Shown here: piece by piece, positions 46,970 through 56,259 of the stretch
Numbering within the stretch: the first letter of the stretch is position 1
How the letters are laid out: each line of letters starts with the position of its first letter
Assembly (NCBI GenBank): GCA_017457225.1
Contig: JAFTHW010000010.1
Coordinates: 1-64,000, forward strand
Direction: 5' to 3'
DNA: 64,000 nucleotides
Source: Clostridia bacterium
GTDB lineage: Bacteria > Bacillota > Clostridia > Christensenellales > Borkfalkiaceae
Made by a program: the position numbers and the translations under genes
The notes under the pieces: generated by a model
Databases searched by the model: none
What the model saw: only the letters and a program-made list of their open reading frames with translations
What the model was told of the DNA's origin: nothing

Positions 46970-48904
46970 TTAACGGAACCCGCCGCCGCCTCCGCCGTGA
47001 CCACCGCCGCCGAAGCCGCCAAATCCACCGCCTCCGCCGCTGTAGCCTGCAAACGAGCCTTTTCCGTTGGGCGCTGCCATCATTCGCACGAACGTCCGCG
47101 TCATACAATGGCGCAAAAGCAGATAATCAAATACACTCGACGAACTCACGTACCACGTGGGAGGCTCTAACAGAATGTTTGCGAACTTTTCTTCCCACTC
47201 CTTTGTGACTCCCAAAACCTGCGCGTAAGGGAGGATTTTATAATACAGCTCGGGGTTTTCCTCAAGCATAAATTTGATTTTTTCCTCTTCCGTGACGATT
47301 ATAAAATCTTTAAAGCCCACGATCTCGCCTAAAACTTGAAGGTATTTTTCGGTGCGTGAAAGCGCTTTCGTCGTAATAAACGTACAGCTGAACGAAACCG
47401 CGCACACCACCGCTTTTTCATACCCCGTCATCAGGAAGTTTGCGAACAACACGATAAAGACTACCGCAAACAATGCCGCAAGGAGAAGCTCCGCAATCAA
47501 AACGCCCGTACGCGCGGATGATTTCCATTTGTAGCGGTAATTCTCCCGAAGTAGACCGAGGATCAAAATTCCTACGATGGGAATCGCCAAGACGATCCCT
47601 AACAAGTAGGTATATCCGCCGCCGATTTTGAAAAATCCCATACAAAACGGAACGAGCATCGCAAACAATGCGCCCAATACGCCGCCGCATACGTAACCGA
47701 CGACGGATTTTTTATCGTACATTTTCATCGGCGGTACTTGCGCGATCGCCGTTTGAACAGATTCGTAGAAGTTGTTTTCTAAGTCGGAAACTTTTACCGA
47801 TTCGCCCTTTTTAAAGAGTCCTTTAAAGAGCGTCTTCTCGTACACGGGTGCATCGGAGGGCAATTCCACCACCTTTCTTATGAGTGTGGGATCGTCCTCA
47901 TTTTCCATATGAATGATCAGGTAGCCTTTGCGCGCGAAATAGTAGATCATAGACGTTACGTCCTCGCCGTCCACCGTTCCGTCTAAAATTTTACCCATCT
48001 TCATCGGATCCATATCGTCGGGCGCTTTTACGTTCACAACCGAGATCAACTCCCGCTTGCTACGGGTCAACATCAACACCGCCACCGAAGCTCCGATCAC
48101 GAGCGCGCCGAAGAGCGCGATCTTCCACATATCGTCCGTGAAGATCCGCGTTTTTGCGTAGGAGTCCAGAACTCCTTTCTCGAACGTGAATTGCAACGTT
48201 ACGCCCTCCGCCATACTCTCGTAATAATACGAGTTGTAGACTTTTTCAAGGGTATCCACGTGGAAAAAGAGCGTTTTTCCGTCCTCGGAGAGTTCGTACG
48301 ACAAACTCCCCTGCGAGCCGTACCCACCCCGATACGCTTCGTTGACCGTTGCGCGCGCAGGGAAATGCAACGTTGCGTTGACGTTGTGGAGCGCTACGGG
48401 CCAGCCGTAACCGATCACGTCCAAACGCATTCCGTTCTTCACGTCGTCCGCGCCGATCTCCATTACGTAGCGAATGGTATACTTCCTTGTTTCCCCTTTC
48501 GATACGGGCAAACGACATTCTACGTTTAAGTAAATATCTTCTTCGTCCGTTAGAACTTCGTAGGAAAAACCGCTCGTTTGATCGCACTCCGCTTCAATAT
48601 TATAATAGCGATCCCCCTCGAGAGGCAAACTACGCGTAAATACCGAGCCGTTTTGGTTTGCGCGCATCGTGATCGTTTCTTCCACCACGATTTTTCGGTC
48701 GGTTTGTACCGTCATATCCACGTCGTAACACTCGATCGTCATTGGATCGGCGTTATATGCAGACGCAGTCAACCCGCACCTGCCTAAGTCCTTTTGCGGA
48801 AATTGAAACAAAAGGAAGAAGAACGCCGCCGCCAAAACGGCAAGCAGCGCGCTTTTCCACGTTTGAATTTTCCGTCGTTTAAAACGAATGGAAACATTCT
48901 TCAT
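46970..48904 (-). CDS. DUF2207 membrane protein
   Basis: A 644-residue protein: N-terminal membrane helix (SALLAVLAAAFFFLLFQF), a large extracellular DUF2207 domain (IECYDVDMTVQTDRKIVVEE near residue 53), a further helix near residue 265, a cytosolic region, more helices near 400-500, and a Gly-rich end (GGGHGGGGGGFR). Almost always paired with LemA, as here. Function in the envelope unknown. AAGGTG precedes the ATG. Confidence 0.88.
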   Translation of the reverse strand: MKNVSIRFKRRKIQTWKSALLAVLAAAFFFLLFQFPQKDLGRCGLTASAYNADPMTIECYDVDMTVQTDRKIVVEETITMRANQNGSVFTRSLPLEGDRYYNIEAECDQTSGFSYEVLTDEEDIYLNVECRLPVSKGETRKYTIRYVMEIGADDVKNGMRLDVIGYGWPVALHNVNATLHFPARATVNEAYRGGYGSQGSLSYELSEDGKTLFFHVDTLEKVYNSYYYESMAEGVTLQFTFEKGVLDSYAKTRIFTDDMWKIALFGALVIGASVAVLMLTRSKRELISVVNVKAPDDMDPMKMGKILDGTVDGEDVTSMIYYFARKGYLIIHMENEDDPTLIRKVVELPSDAPVYEKTLFKGLFKKGESVKVSDLENNFYESVQTAIAQVPPMKMYDKKSVVGYVCGGVLGALFAMLVPFCMGFFKIGGGYTYLLGIVLAIPIVGILILGLLRENYRYKWKSSARTGVLIAELLLAALFAVVFIVLFANFLMTGYEKAVVCAVSFSCTFITTKALSRTEKYLQVLGEIVGFKDFIIVTEEEKIKFMLEENPELYYKILPYAQVLGVTKEWEEKFANILLEPPTWYVSSSSVFDYLLLRHCMTRTFVRMMAAPNGKGSFAGYSGGGGGFGGFGGGGHGGGGGGFR

Positions 48905-48916
48905 CGTAACACCTTT

Positions 48917-49522
48917 TTAAAATTGCACCTTTACGTTCTGTCTTTCCGCTTCGTTGTCCAGCTCGAAATACGAACGTTTTACGTACTCGCTACCCATACG
49001 CTTCCCGACGATGCAAGCAGGGAAAATTTCCAGCTTGGTATTGAACGTTTTGACGACTCCGTTATAATAACGGCGGGAGCTTTCCAATTCGCCCTCAATG
49101 GTTTTGAGTTGGCCTTGCAAGTCCAAAAAGTTCGTGTTCGCGCGAAGGTCGGGATAGTCTTCCGACACCGCCGTAAAGAGCGTACGCAACGACGAAGAGA
49201 GCTGGTTTGCCGCTTTCATTTTTTCTTCGGGCGTACCCGCGCTCATCGCGGCGCTGCGCGCAGAGATCACGTTTTGCAACGTTTCGCTCTCGTGCTTGGC
49301 GTAACCCTTGACCGTTTCTACGAGGTTTGGAATGAGATCAAATCTCTTCTTCAAGTAAACGTCGATCGTCGCCCACGCTTCTTCTACCCGATTCTTTAAC
49401 CGTACGAATCCGTTGCGCGTCTTAATCCACCATACAACGACTGCGATCGCCAAAACTACGAGCACCGCCGCTACGATAATCGCCACGAGCGTACCTGTTT
49501 TGATTAACAAGGAATTTAACAT
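48917..49522 (-). CDS. LemA family protein
   Basis: A 201-residue protein: one N-terminal helix (IVAAVLVVLAIAVVVWWI), then the LemA helical bundle with RLKNRVEEAWATIDVYLKKR, DLIPNLVETVKGYAKHES and the C-terminal YNGVVKTFNTKLEIFPACI. Role in the family is unclear. AAAGGAG precedes the ATG. Operon with the DUF2207 gene, 12 bases apart. Confidence 0.92.
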   Translation of the reverse strand: MLNSLLIKTGTLVAIIVAAVLVVLAIAVVVWWIKTRNGFVRLKNRVEEAWATIDVYLKKRFDLIPNLVETVKGYAKHESETLQNVISARSAAMSAGTPEEKMKAANQLSSSLRTLFTAVSEDYPDLRANTNFLDLQGQLKTIEGELESSRRYYNGVVKTFNTKLEIFPACIVGKRMGSEYVKRSYFELDNEAERQNVKVQF

Positions 49523-49638
49523 CGTTTGTCTCCTTTCGGGAGCGAAAACTCCCTATGCATTCTTGACTTTATTATACTATGCGAAAGGAAAAAAGTCAAT
49601 ACTCCGCAAAAAATTTTTTATACTTCTTTTTTAACGTG

Positions 49639-49678
49639 AAAAAACGGACTTTTCGCTGTATGAAAAATCCGTTTTTCT
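49639..49678 (-). terminator. Terminator of the DUF378 gene
   Basis: AAAAAACGGA...TCCGTTTTTC stem, with a U run on the minus strand. Confidence 0.75.
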
Positions 49679-49703
49679 TTTTTTGCTTACTTTCCGAAAC
49701 GCG

Positions 49704-49931
49704 TTATTCCGCGCGCTTGTTCTTCAACCACAGAACGCCGTCCGTGATGAAGGGCGAAAGAATCAGCCACAACGCTGCAAGCGCGATCAGCGTGTACACG
49801 ATAACCGAGCCCGCCGTTCTTGCGCCTGCGAAGATCGAGGATACCAGATTGAAATTAAAGAATCCGAACAAACCCCAATTCAACGCGCCGACAATGACCA
49901 GAATATAAGCGATGATATTCACAATGCGCAT
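49704..49931 (-). CDS. DUF378 family small membrane protein
   Basis: A 75-residue protein with two helices. The DUF378 signature VGALNWGLFGFF is near residue 14, then a second helix TALAALWLI-type and a closing WLKNKRAE. Function unknown. The ATG at 49929-49931 follows GGAGG. Confidence 0.88.
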   Translation of the reverse strand: MRIVNIIAYILVIVGALNWGLFGFFNFNLVSSIFAGARTAGSVIVYTLIALAALWLILSPFITDGVLWLKNKRAE

Positions 49932-49996
49932 AATTTTTCCCTCCTGCAAGCAGTATGTGCCGCTTTTTGCGTTTTATACAGCTCAAATCAAAAGGG

Positions 49997-50905
49997 TCAC
50001 GCTTCAAAAAAGGCGAGCAGGTCTAAAAGCACTTCTTCGTTGTCCTTTTCGTTGAGGATCTCGTGACGGAGTCCTTGATACAGCTTGCCCGTAACGTTCG
50101 TATAGCCGACCGCGCGGAGCGCCTCCACCGCTTTAAACCATTTGATTTCGTTGCCCATCACGGGATCGTCCCCGCCCGAAACGAAATGCACGGGCAAATC
50201 GGGCTTTGTCACCGCGTATTTTTTCTTGTTATACGCGCGACGCATCAGTCGGAATAGGTTCTCAAACCCGTTGCAAGTGAAAATAAAACTGCTCTTGGGA
50301 TTTGCAAAATATTCGGCAATATTTTCTCGATTGCTACTCAACCACGCGCCTCTGCCCTCGCCCGGAAAACGCTTATCACCGTTGCCGACGGAAAGTTCTG
50401 CAAGCATTCGGCTTCTGTGCTTTTTACCGCGAAACAGCGCAATCGTTTTCGTGAGCGCAATCGCAATCTCCACTAGCGCATTGTCATTAGGCGTACCGCA
50501 AATCACGAGCTTGTCGATGAGTTCCTCGTTCCCTTGAAGCATACAACGGGCGATCATAGAGCCCATACTGTGTCCGAATACAATCAAAGGAAGCGAAGGA
50601 TATTCCGCCTTTAAATACTTTGTGACTTGCACGGCGTCCTGCACGATCGCATTCCCCGTCTTGTCCCCGAAATACCCGGAATCCTCTTCGGAAAATACGC
50701 TCTGCCCGTGTCCGCGCTGGTCGTGACAGGCTACCACGTACCCTTTCGAGCAAAAATACTCCATCGTTTTTTGGTATCTTTCTTTGTATTCGCACATACC
50801 GTGTACGAGTTGAATAACTGCGCGAGGCTCTGCTTCAGGCTCGTAAACCAATCCGTACAGTCTAAGACCGTCCCACTCCGATTGTAAAGTGAAATCCTTG
50901 ATCAT
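49997..50905 (-). CDS. Alpha/beta hydrolase, lysophospholipase/monoglyceride lipase-like
   Basis: A 302-residue serine hydrolase. The oxyanion loop reads IQLVHGMCEYKERYQ near residue 32, nucleophile GHSMGS near 113, Asp in VSGGDDPVMG near 245 and catalytic His in GLRHEILNE near 280. It probably releases fatty acids from lysophospholipids or monoglycerides; peptide or ester substrates are also possible. Its ATG overlaps the stop of the MarR gene as ATGA. AAGGAG is upstream. Confidence 0.88.
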   Translation of the reverse strand: MIKDFTLQSEWDGLRLYGLVYEPEAEPRAVIQLVHGMCEYKERYQKTMEYFCSKGYVVACHDQRGHGQSVFSEEDSGYFGDKTGNAIVQDAVQVTKYLKAEYPSLPLIVFGHSMGSMIARCMLQGNEELIDKLVICGTPNDNALVEIAIALTKTIALFRGKKHRSRMLAELSVGNGDKRFPGEGRGAWLSSNRENIAEYFANPKSSFIFTCNGFENLFRLMRRAYNKKKYAVTKPDLPVHFVSGGDDPVMGNEIKWFKAVEALRAVGYTNVTGKLYQGLRHEILNEKDNEEVLLDLLAFFEA

Positions 50906-51399
50906 TTTCGCTCCTTATTTTTTGCCGTACATTCCTTTTTTGCGTCTTCGACTAAGTCCGCAAAAGATATAAACAGAGAATACATCTCGTTGAACTTCTT
51001 TTCCCCAAAACGCTCAATCAGGCACGCGATTCCTTCCTTTAAACAAGTTACGTCCTCTTGGTACATTTGAAAATACGAAGGGCACAATTCGATATATGCG
51101 ATCTTCTTATCCGTATCGTCGGGAACGCGTTTTACCACTCCACGAGCTTCTAAACGGTTTACGATCTGCGAGACTGCTGAACGGGTGATCCCGAGCCGCG
51201 TTGCAAGCCGCGTGGAGATGAGGCGTTTGCCCTGATAACCTTCGCTGAGAATCTCGCCGATCATTCTGAGCTCGGTATTGTTAAAATGCAATTTTTTGTC
51301 GTTCACAACAAGCCCTTCGCGCTTTTGCAAAAGCATCAAGATTTTTCCAAGGTAGTCGTTTTTTTGTTCTTCTGTAAATGTAGATTTGATTCCTTTCAT
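50902..51399 (-). CDS. MarR family transcriptional regulator
   Basis: About 165 residues. Winged helix with RLATRLGITRSAVSQIVNRLEARGVVKRVPDDTDKK near residue 60, a classic MarR recognition helix and wing. C-terminal dimerisation helices follow. It probably represses its own operon with the lysophospholipase. The ATG at 51397-51399 is chosen since GAGGATGG precedes it; a longer start upstream is unlikely. Confidence 0.88.
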   Translation of the reverse strand: MKGIKSTFTEEQKNDYLGKILMLLQKREGLVVNDKKLHFNNTELRMIGEILSEGYQGKRLISTRLATRLGITRSAVSQIVNRLEARGVVKRVPDDTDKKIAYIELCPSYFQMYQEDVTCLKEGIACLIERFGEKKFNEMYSLFISFADLVEDAKKECTAKNKERK

Positions 51400-51433
51400 T
51401 TTCCATCCTCTTGCCCTAAGGCGTTTTTGTTTT

Positions 51434-51462
51434 ATTATACGATCTTTCAAACACTTTGTCAA
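51434..51462 (-). promoter_or_regulatory. Promoter of the MarR-lysophospholipase operon
   Basis: TTGACA (51457-51462), 17 bases, TATAAT (51434-51439) on the minus strand; consensus in both boxes. Confidence 0.85.
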
Positions 51463-51633
51463 GTGCAGTACAAACTTTGCGTTATAATTTCACAATATTT
51501 TTATTTTTAAAATCCGTGTGAAATTTTAAAATTTTTATACAAGAACAGCAGGGCAATCTTTCCTACCTTTCTTCATTTTTATGAAGTAGTGCGCGTTTAA
51601 TAAAAGTTCTTTTGGAGAATCGATTGTAAAAGC

Positions 51634-51662
51634 TTGTCAAACGTGGATAAAAATGTTACAAT
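51634..51662 (+). promoter_or_regulatory. Promoter of the first M18 aminopeptidase gene
   Basis: TTGTCA (51634-51639), 17 bases, TACAAT (51657-51662); about 90 bases of leader before the start. Confidence 0.7.
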
Positions 51663-51755
51663 GTGTATAGAAAACGAAGTCGTTACAACAGCAACATTCT
51701 ATGTAATATTATTGTAATGTAAACGACGAAAAAAATTATTTTTACGGAGCTGGAT

Positions 51756-53030
51756 ATGAAACAGGCTTTACAAGAATACTTGGCAAACTCCTACACCGCT
51801 TATCACGCGTGTGACAATGCGAAAGCGTTTTTGCTCGAAAACGGATTTACTCTTTTGAAAGAAACGGAGGATTGGGATTTAAGCGAGGGCGGAAAATATT
51901 TCGTGGAGAGAAACGGGAGCGCGTTAATAGCGTTCTGCATCGGCGGATTGGATAACTTTTCCTATAAAATTACCGCTTCTCACCTCGATTCCCCTGCGTT
52001 GAAGCTTAAGGAAAACGCAGTGATGGAAGGAGACGGATACGCTACGCTGAACATGGAGTCCTACGGCGGCGGAATCTGGTATTCGTTTTTCGACAGACCT
52101 TTGAAAATTGCAGGAAGAATGATCTTCTGCGAAAACGGTACGTTGCGGGCGCAAACGGTGGCATCGGATTTCAACGTCACGATCCCCTCCGTTGCCGTGC
52201 ATATGAACCGCGAGGTTAACGATAGTTTTGCCGTGAAAGTGCAAACGGATATGCGCCCTCTTTTCGCTTTGAGCGAAAACGGCGTGGATTGTCTTTCCGC
52301 AATCGCCAACGGAAACACGCCCGTATCGTACGATTTATATCTCGTCAACGCGGACACGCCCTATTCGTTTGGGCTTAATGACGAATTTTTGGCTTCCCCC
52401 AGAATCGACAATCTCACGAGTGCGTACGCTTCTTTGATGGCTCTCGTATCCCACGCAAACAGCGACGGGATTTGCGTGGCGGCGCTGTTGGATAATGAAG
52501 AAGTCGGGAGCGGTACGCTGCAGGGCGCGGGGAGCGATTTCCTCGAAAACGTATTGCGCAGAATTGCGTACGCGCTTCGCTTCGACGATAACGAATATTA
52601 CAAAGCGCTTGCCTCGTCCTTCCTGCTTTCGGTGGACAACGCGCACGCGCGGCATCCCAATCATCCCGAAAAGAGCGATCCTACGAATAAGACGCTGCTC
52701 GGCGGCGGCGTAGTGATTAAGGCGCACGCAAACAGAGCCTATACGACGGACGCGGTATCCAGCGCGGTCGTAAAAACCATTCTCGACAAAGCGGGCGTAA
52801 AGCGGCAGAGCTTTTTTAACCATTCCAATCTCCGCAGCGGCGGTACGCTGGGCGCGATCTCCCTTTCGCACGTCGGCGTTATGAGCGCGGACATCGGAAT
52901 CGCTCAACTTGCGATGCACTCCGCTTGCGAGAGCTTTGCGTACTCCGATTACGTGGAAATGGTCAACGGGTTGACTGCATTCTATTCTTCGGATATTGCA
53001 ATGGAAAACGGCTCGGTCACGATCCGATAA
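51756..53030 (+). CDS. apeB: M18 family aminopeptidase (aspartyl aminopeptidase-like)
   Basis: A 424-residue cytosolic metallo-aminopeptidase that trims acidic N-terminal residues. Metal motifs: TASHLDSPALKLK near residue 77 (HxD), DNEEVGSGT near 248 (Glu-Glu) and a late SLSHVGVMSADIGIAQLAMHS (His). A second M18 enzyme is encoded convergently just downstream. GGAG precedes the ATG. Confidence 0.9.
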   Translation: MKQALQEYLANSYTAYHACDNAKAFLLENGFTLLKETEDWDLSEGGKYFVERNGSALIAFCIGGLDNFSYKITASHLDSPALKLKENAVMEGDGYATLNMESYGGGIWYSFFDRPLKIAGRMIFCENGTLRAQTVASDFNVTIPSVAVHMNREVNDSFAVKVQTDMRPLFALSENGVDCLSAIANGNTPVSYDLYLVNADTPYSFGLNDEFLASPRIDNLTSAYASLMALVSHANSDGICVAALLDNEEVGSGTLQGAGSDFLENVLRRIAYALRFDDNEYYKALASSFLLSVDNAHARHPNHPEKSDPTNKTLLGGGVVIKAHANRAYTTDAVSSAVVKTILDKAGVKRQSFFNHSNLRSGGTLGAISLSHVGVMSADIGIAQLAMHSACESFAYSDYVEMVNGLTAFYSSDIAMENGSVTIR

Positions 53031-53045
53031 ACACTTAAGTAACGA

Positions 53046-53085
53046 ACGAGCGGTTTCTTTCGAGAAACCGCTCGTTTTTGTTTTT
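53046..53085 (+). terminator. Terminator of the first M18 gene
   Basis: ACGAGCGGTTTCT / AGAAACCGCTCGT stem followed by a T-rich tract, 16 bases past the stop. Confidence 0.9.
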
Positions 53086-53111
53086 TGAATGAAATGCGTA
53101 CCTACCGCACT

Positions 53112-54488
53112 TTATTTGATAAATGCTTTAAATGCCAGATACGTTTCGTAGAGATCTGCCTTGGAGATCACTTCGTAAGGCGAGTGCATCGAGATCACGG
53201 GAACGCCGATGTCGATGGTATCGATGTTGTTTTTCGCGATGTATTTCGCGACCGTACCGCCGCCGCCGACGTCTACCTTGCCCATTTCGCCCGTTTGCCA
53301 AATCACGTTGTTTTCCGCAAAGATTCTACGCAAGAAGCCGACGAACTCCGCATCCGCGTCGTTCGAGCCGCCCTTACCTCTCGCGCCCGTGAATTTCGTG
53401 ATTCCCGCGCCGCAGGAAACGTATGCCGAGTTCAAAGGCTCGCATACGTCACGGAAGTTGGGATCATAGCCTGCGTTGACGTCTGCGGAAAGGCATTTGG
53501 AATTCGCGCGAACTGCCGCCGAAGAAACGCCGAACGAATCCGCAATCGCATCGATCAAATCAGTAAAGAGCGCGCATTGCATACCCGTCGTGCCCTCGCT
53601 GCCGATCTCTTCTTTGTCCGCGAGAATAACCATCACGGTATGCGCGGAAGAATCTTCGTTGAACAGCGCCGTGAACGCGGGATAGGAGCATACTCTGTCG
53701 TCGTGGCCGTACGCGCCGATGAGCGCGCGGTCAAAGCCGATGTCTTTCGCTTTATACGCAGGAACTAACGAAAGCTCCGCGCAAAGGAAATCTTCTTCGG
53801 ACATACCGTATTTGTCGTTCAAAATCTTCAAAAGATTTTCTTTGACCGTTTTATCTTTATCGTCCGCCGCCGCCGTGTAGGGAATGTTGCCGAGCCAAAT
53901 ATTCAAGTCCTCACCCGCCAGACCTTCCCCCAAAGGCTTTGCGTTCTGTTTCGCCGCCAAATGGGGAAGCAGATCGCTAATGTAGAATACAGGATCGTTT
54001 TCGTCCTCGCCGATCTTGACGTTAAGGACTTCGCCGCTTTTCAGCGCTACCGCGCCGTGGAGCGCAAGAGGAACTGCCGCCCATTGATATTTACGGATTC
54101 CGCCGTAGTAATGGGTTTTCGCAAACGCGATGCCGTCCGATTCGTACAAAGGGACTTGTTTTAAATCGATACGCGGGCTGTCGATATGCGAAGCAATGAT
54201 GCGGATTCCGTCTTCCGCCACGTTCTTTTCCCCGATTTTGATGAGGTAAATATTCTTGCCACGGTTGTTATAATATACTTTGTCCCCCTTTTTCAGTTTA
54301 TCGCCGAATTTGAAAGGTTTATAGCCCTGTTTCTTTGCTGCGGCTTCCACCCACGCGCAGGATTCGCGCTCGGTTTTTCCCTCGTCGATAAAGGTCTTGT
54401 AACCCTCGGCGTAACTGAAAATGTCCTTTAAAAGCTGTTCGTCCGCTTTTTCATAAACGTTCGTTCTTTTGTATGCCAATTCGCTCAT
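53112..54488 (-). CDS. M18 family aminopeptidase (second type)
   Basis: A 458-residue M18 peptidase of the longer aminopeptidase I-like branch. IIASHIDSPRIDLKQVPL near residue 94, ADKEEIGSEGTTGMQ near 291 and IDIGVPVISMHSPYEVISK near 428 give the two-metal site. Only distantly like the neighbouring M18 enzyme, so not a recent duplicate. AAGGAG precedes the ATG; it lies 24 bases after the SufB gene, so it may be transcribed from the suf promoter. Confidence 0.9.
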   Translation of the reverse strand: MSELAYKRTNVYEKADEQLLKDIFSYAEGYKTFIDEGKTERESCAWVEAAAKKQGYKPFKFGDKLKKGDKVYYNNRGKNIYLIKIGEKNVAEDGIRIIASHIDSPRIDLKQVPLYESDGIAFAKTHYYGGIRKYQWAAVPLALHGAVALKSGEVLNVKIGEDENDPVFYISDLLPHLAAKQNAKPLGEGLAGEDLNIWLGNIPYTAAADDKDKTVKENLLKILNDKYGMSEEDFLCAELSLVPAYKAKDIGFDRALIGAYGHDDRVCSYPAFTALFNEDSSAHTVMVILADKEEIGSEGTTGMQCALFTDLIDAIADSFGVSSAAVRANSKCLSADVNAGYDPNFRDVCEPLNSAYVSCGAGITKFTGARGKGGSNDADAEFVGFLRRIFAENNVIWQTGEMGKVDVGGGGTVAKYIAKNNIDTIDIGVPVISMHSPYEVISKADLYETYLAFKAFIK

Positions 54489-54512
54489 AATTGATACTCC
54501 TTCTGAAATGTT

Positions 54513-55439
54513 TTAATGTAAGAATCCTTTTAAGATTTGTTCTTCCGCTTCTTTCTCCGTCAAGCCGAGCGTCATCAGTTTCACGAGTTGTTCGCCTGCG
54601 ATCTTCCCGATCGCCGCTTCGTGCACGAGTTCCGCGTCCACGTGGTTTGCCGAAAGGCAGGGCGCCGCGGTTACCGACGCTTCATCCATAATGATCGCGT
54701 CGCATTCGGTATGCCCGTAGCAGGGCGCGTTTCCGTTCATCGTCGATACGAAATTCTGACGGGAACGTTCCGCCGCCACCGAACGGGAAACGATGTCCGC
54801 GCGGCACTTTTCGCCGTTCATATCCACTACGAAATCGGTGTCCGCAGTCTGCTCGCCGTGGGTGTACAATTTTTCTTTGACGATAAAGCTCGATCCTGCT
54901 TTCATTTCCGCTTTCGTCAAACGCTTCGTGGAGTCCACGCCTTTGATTTGGGTGGTTTCCATTTCCATTCTCGCGCCCTCGTCCAAGTACACGACCGTCG
55001 TGGGGTTCATCACGTTTTTACCGTTCCCGTCCCCCTCGCCGTAGTGTTTTTCAACATATTTGATCTTCGCGTTCTTACCGACGTGGAAGGTATGCTCGCC
55101 GTCGTGGCGGGAAGTGGTGTCCACCCCTCCGCAGTTGTGAATGCCGCAACCTGCGACAATCACGACGTCCGCGCCCTCGCCGATATAGAAATCGTTATAG
55201 ACGACCTCCTGCAAACCCGCTTTGCTGATGATGACGGGAATATGCACGCTCTCGTTCTTCGTGAACGGTTTGATGATGATGTCGATCCCCGATTTTCCGT
55301 CCGTTCTGTTGACGATATCGATATTTGCCGTCGTGTTACGGCCTTTCAGTTCGCTGTTACCACGGATATTGTACGCGCCTTCGGGAGTGGAATGAAGGTC
55401 GGCAATCTTTAACAATAAATCTTTTTCAATAGCGTCCAT
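54513..55439 (-). CDS. sufB: SufB/SufD-like Fe-S cluster assembly scaffold
   Basis: A 308-residue SufBD core protein. It has the beta-helix part (VVIVAGCGIHNCGG near residue 115) and the C-terminal AALSANHVDAELVHEAAIGK-type block that binds SufC. Much shorter than classical SufB (about 470), fitting the minimal SmsCB-type systems of anaerobes with one scaffold and one ATPase. Several Cys, including CGIHNC, may hold the cluster. AAGGAGG precedes the ATG. No SufS or SufU is nearby. Confidence 0.88.
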   Translation of the reverse strand: MDAIEKDLLLKIADLHSTPEGAYNIRGNSELKGRNTTANIDIVNRTDGKSGIDIIIKPFTKNESVHIPVIISKAGLQEVVYNDFYIGEGADVVIVAGCGIHNCGGVDTTSRHDGEHTFHVGKNAKIKYVEKHYGEGDGNGKNVMNPTTVVYLDEGARMEMETTQIKGVDSTKRLTKAEMKAGSSFIVKEKLYTHGEQTADTDFVVDMNGEKCRADIVSRSVAAERSRQNFVSTMNGNAPCYGHTECDAIIMDEASVTAAPCLSANHVDAELVHEAAIGKIAGEQLVKLMTLGLTEKEAEEQILKGFLH

Positions 55440-55452
55440 TCGCTCTTCCTCC

Positions 55453-56172
55453 TTACAGTTTGTCCGTCAGACGCCGGCACGCTTCCGTGCCCAAAAGGCT
55501 GGGTAAAACGTCTTCTTTTTTACCTTGTTCGCGTACCTGCCCGTTCGCAATCACCACGATCTTGTCCGCAATATTCAAAATACGCTCCTGGTGGGATATA
55601 ATCAAAATGTTCCCTTGCGTCTTTTCGTGCATTTTTTCAAAGACTTTGATCAAGTTCCCGAAACTCCATAAATCGATGCCGGCTTCCGGCTCGTCAAAGA
55701 TGGAAAGCGCGGTGGAGCGCGCCAAAATCGTCGCGATTTCAATACGCTTCAACTCGCCGCCAGAAAGGGAAGCGTTTACTTCGCGGTCAATATAATCGCG
55801 AGCGCACATGCCCACTTCGGATAAGTACGCGCAGGCGTCCGCTACTTTGATTTGTTTGCCCGCCGCGATGTTAATCAGATCCCGCACAGTCATTCCCTTA
55901 AATCGAACGGGTTGCTGGAAAGCGTACGAGATACCCTTATTCGCGCGCTCGGTCACCGACAGAGCCGTGATGTCCTCGCCGTTGAGATAGATCTTACCCT
56001 CGGTGGGCGTAACGATCCCCGCGATCACTTTCGCAAGCGTCGATTTACCGCCGCCGTTCGGGCCGGTAAACGCCACGAAACGCTCGTTAAGCGTTAAGTT
56101 TACGTCTTTTAATATCGTTTTTTCGCCTAATTCGTCTTGTACTTTATAAGTTATATTCTTCAGTTCTAACAT
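55453..56172 (-). CDS. sufC: SufC-like Fe-S assembly ATPase
   Basis: A 239-residue ABC-type ATPase. Walker A GPNGGGKST near residue 37, signature ASLSGGELKRIEIA near 133, Walker B SIFDEPEAGIDLW near 159 and H-loop ILIISHQ near 195. It drives conformational change of the SufB scaffold. First gene of the sufC, sufB, M18 unit. CGAGGAAAG precedes the ATG. Confidence 0.9.
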   Translation of the reverse strand: MLELKNITYKVQDELGEKTILKDVNLTLNERFVAFTGPNGGGKSTLAKVIAGIVTPTEGKIYLNGEDITALSVTERANKGISYAFQQPVRFKGMTVRDLINIAAGKQIKVADACAYLSEVGMCARDYIDREVNASLSGGELKRIEIATILARSTALSIFDEPEAGIDLWSFGNLIKVFEKMHEKTQGNILIISHQERILNIADKIVVIANGQVREQGKKEDVLPSLLGTEACRRLTDKL

Positions 56173-56213
56173 ACTTTCCTCGTTTGAAAGATTCCCTGTT
56201 TTTTCTCTTTATC

Positions 56214-56242
56214 ATTATATACCGCAAATATCCCGTTCTTAA
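56214..56242 (-). promoter_or_regulatory. Likely promoter of sufCB
   Basis: TATAAT (56214-56219) on the minus strand with a weak TTAAGA (56237-56242) 17 bases upstream. Confidence 0.5.
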
Positions 56243-56259
56243 ACGGATTTTTTCCGTTT

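Larger units (their letters stand above)
51400..51755. other. Intergenic region with divergent promoters
   Basis: No gene seen. It holds the minus-strand MarR promoter and the plus-strand M18 peptidase promoter, plus AT-rich stretches where a MarR operator is expected. Confidence 0.6.

Noticed and set aside
51756..54488. The two M18 aminopeptidases as a recent tandem duplication
   Set aside because: They are convergent, differ in length and belong to different branches judging by their metal-site sequences.
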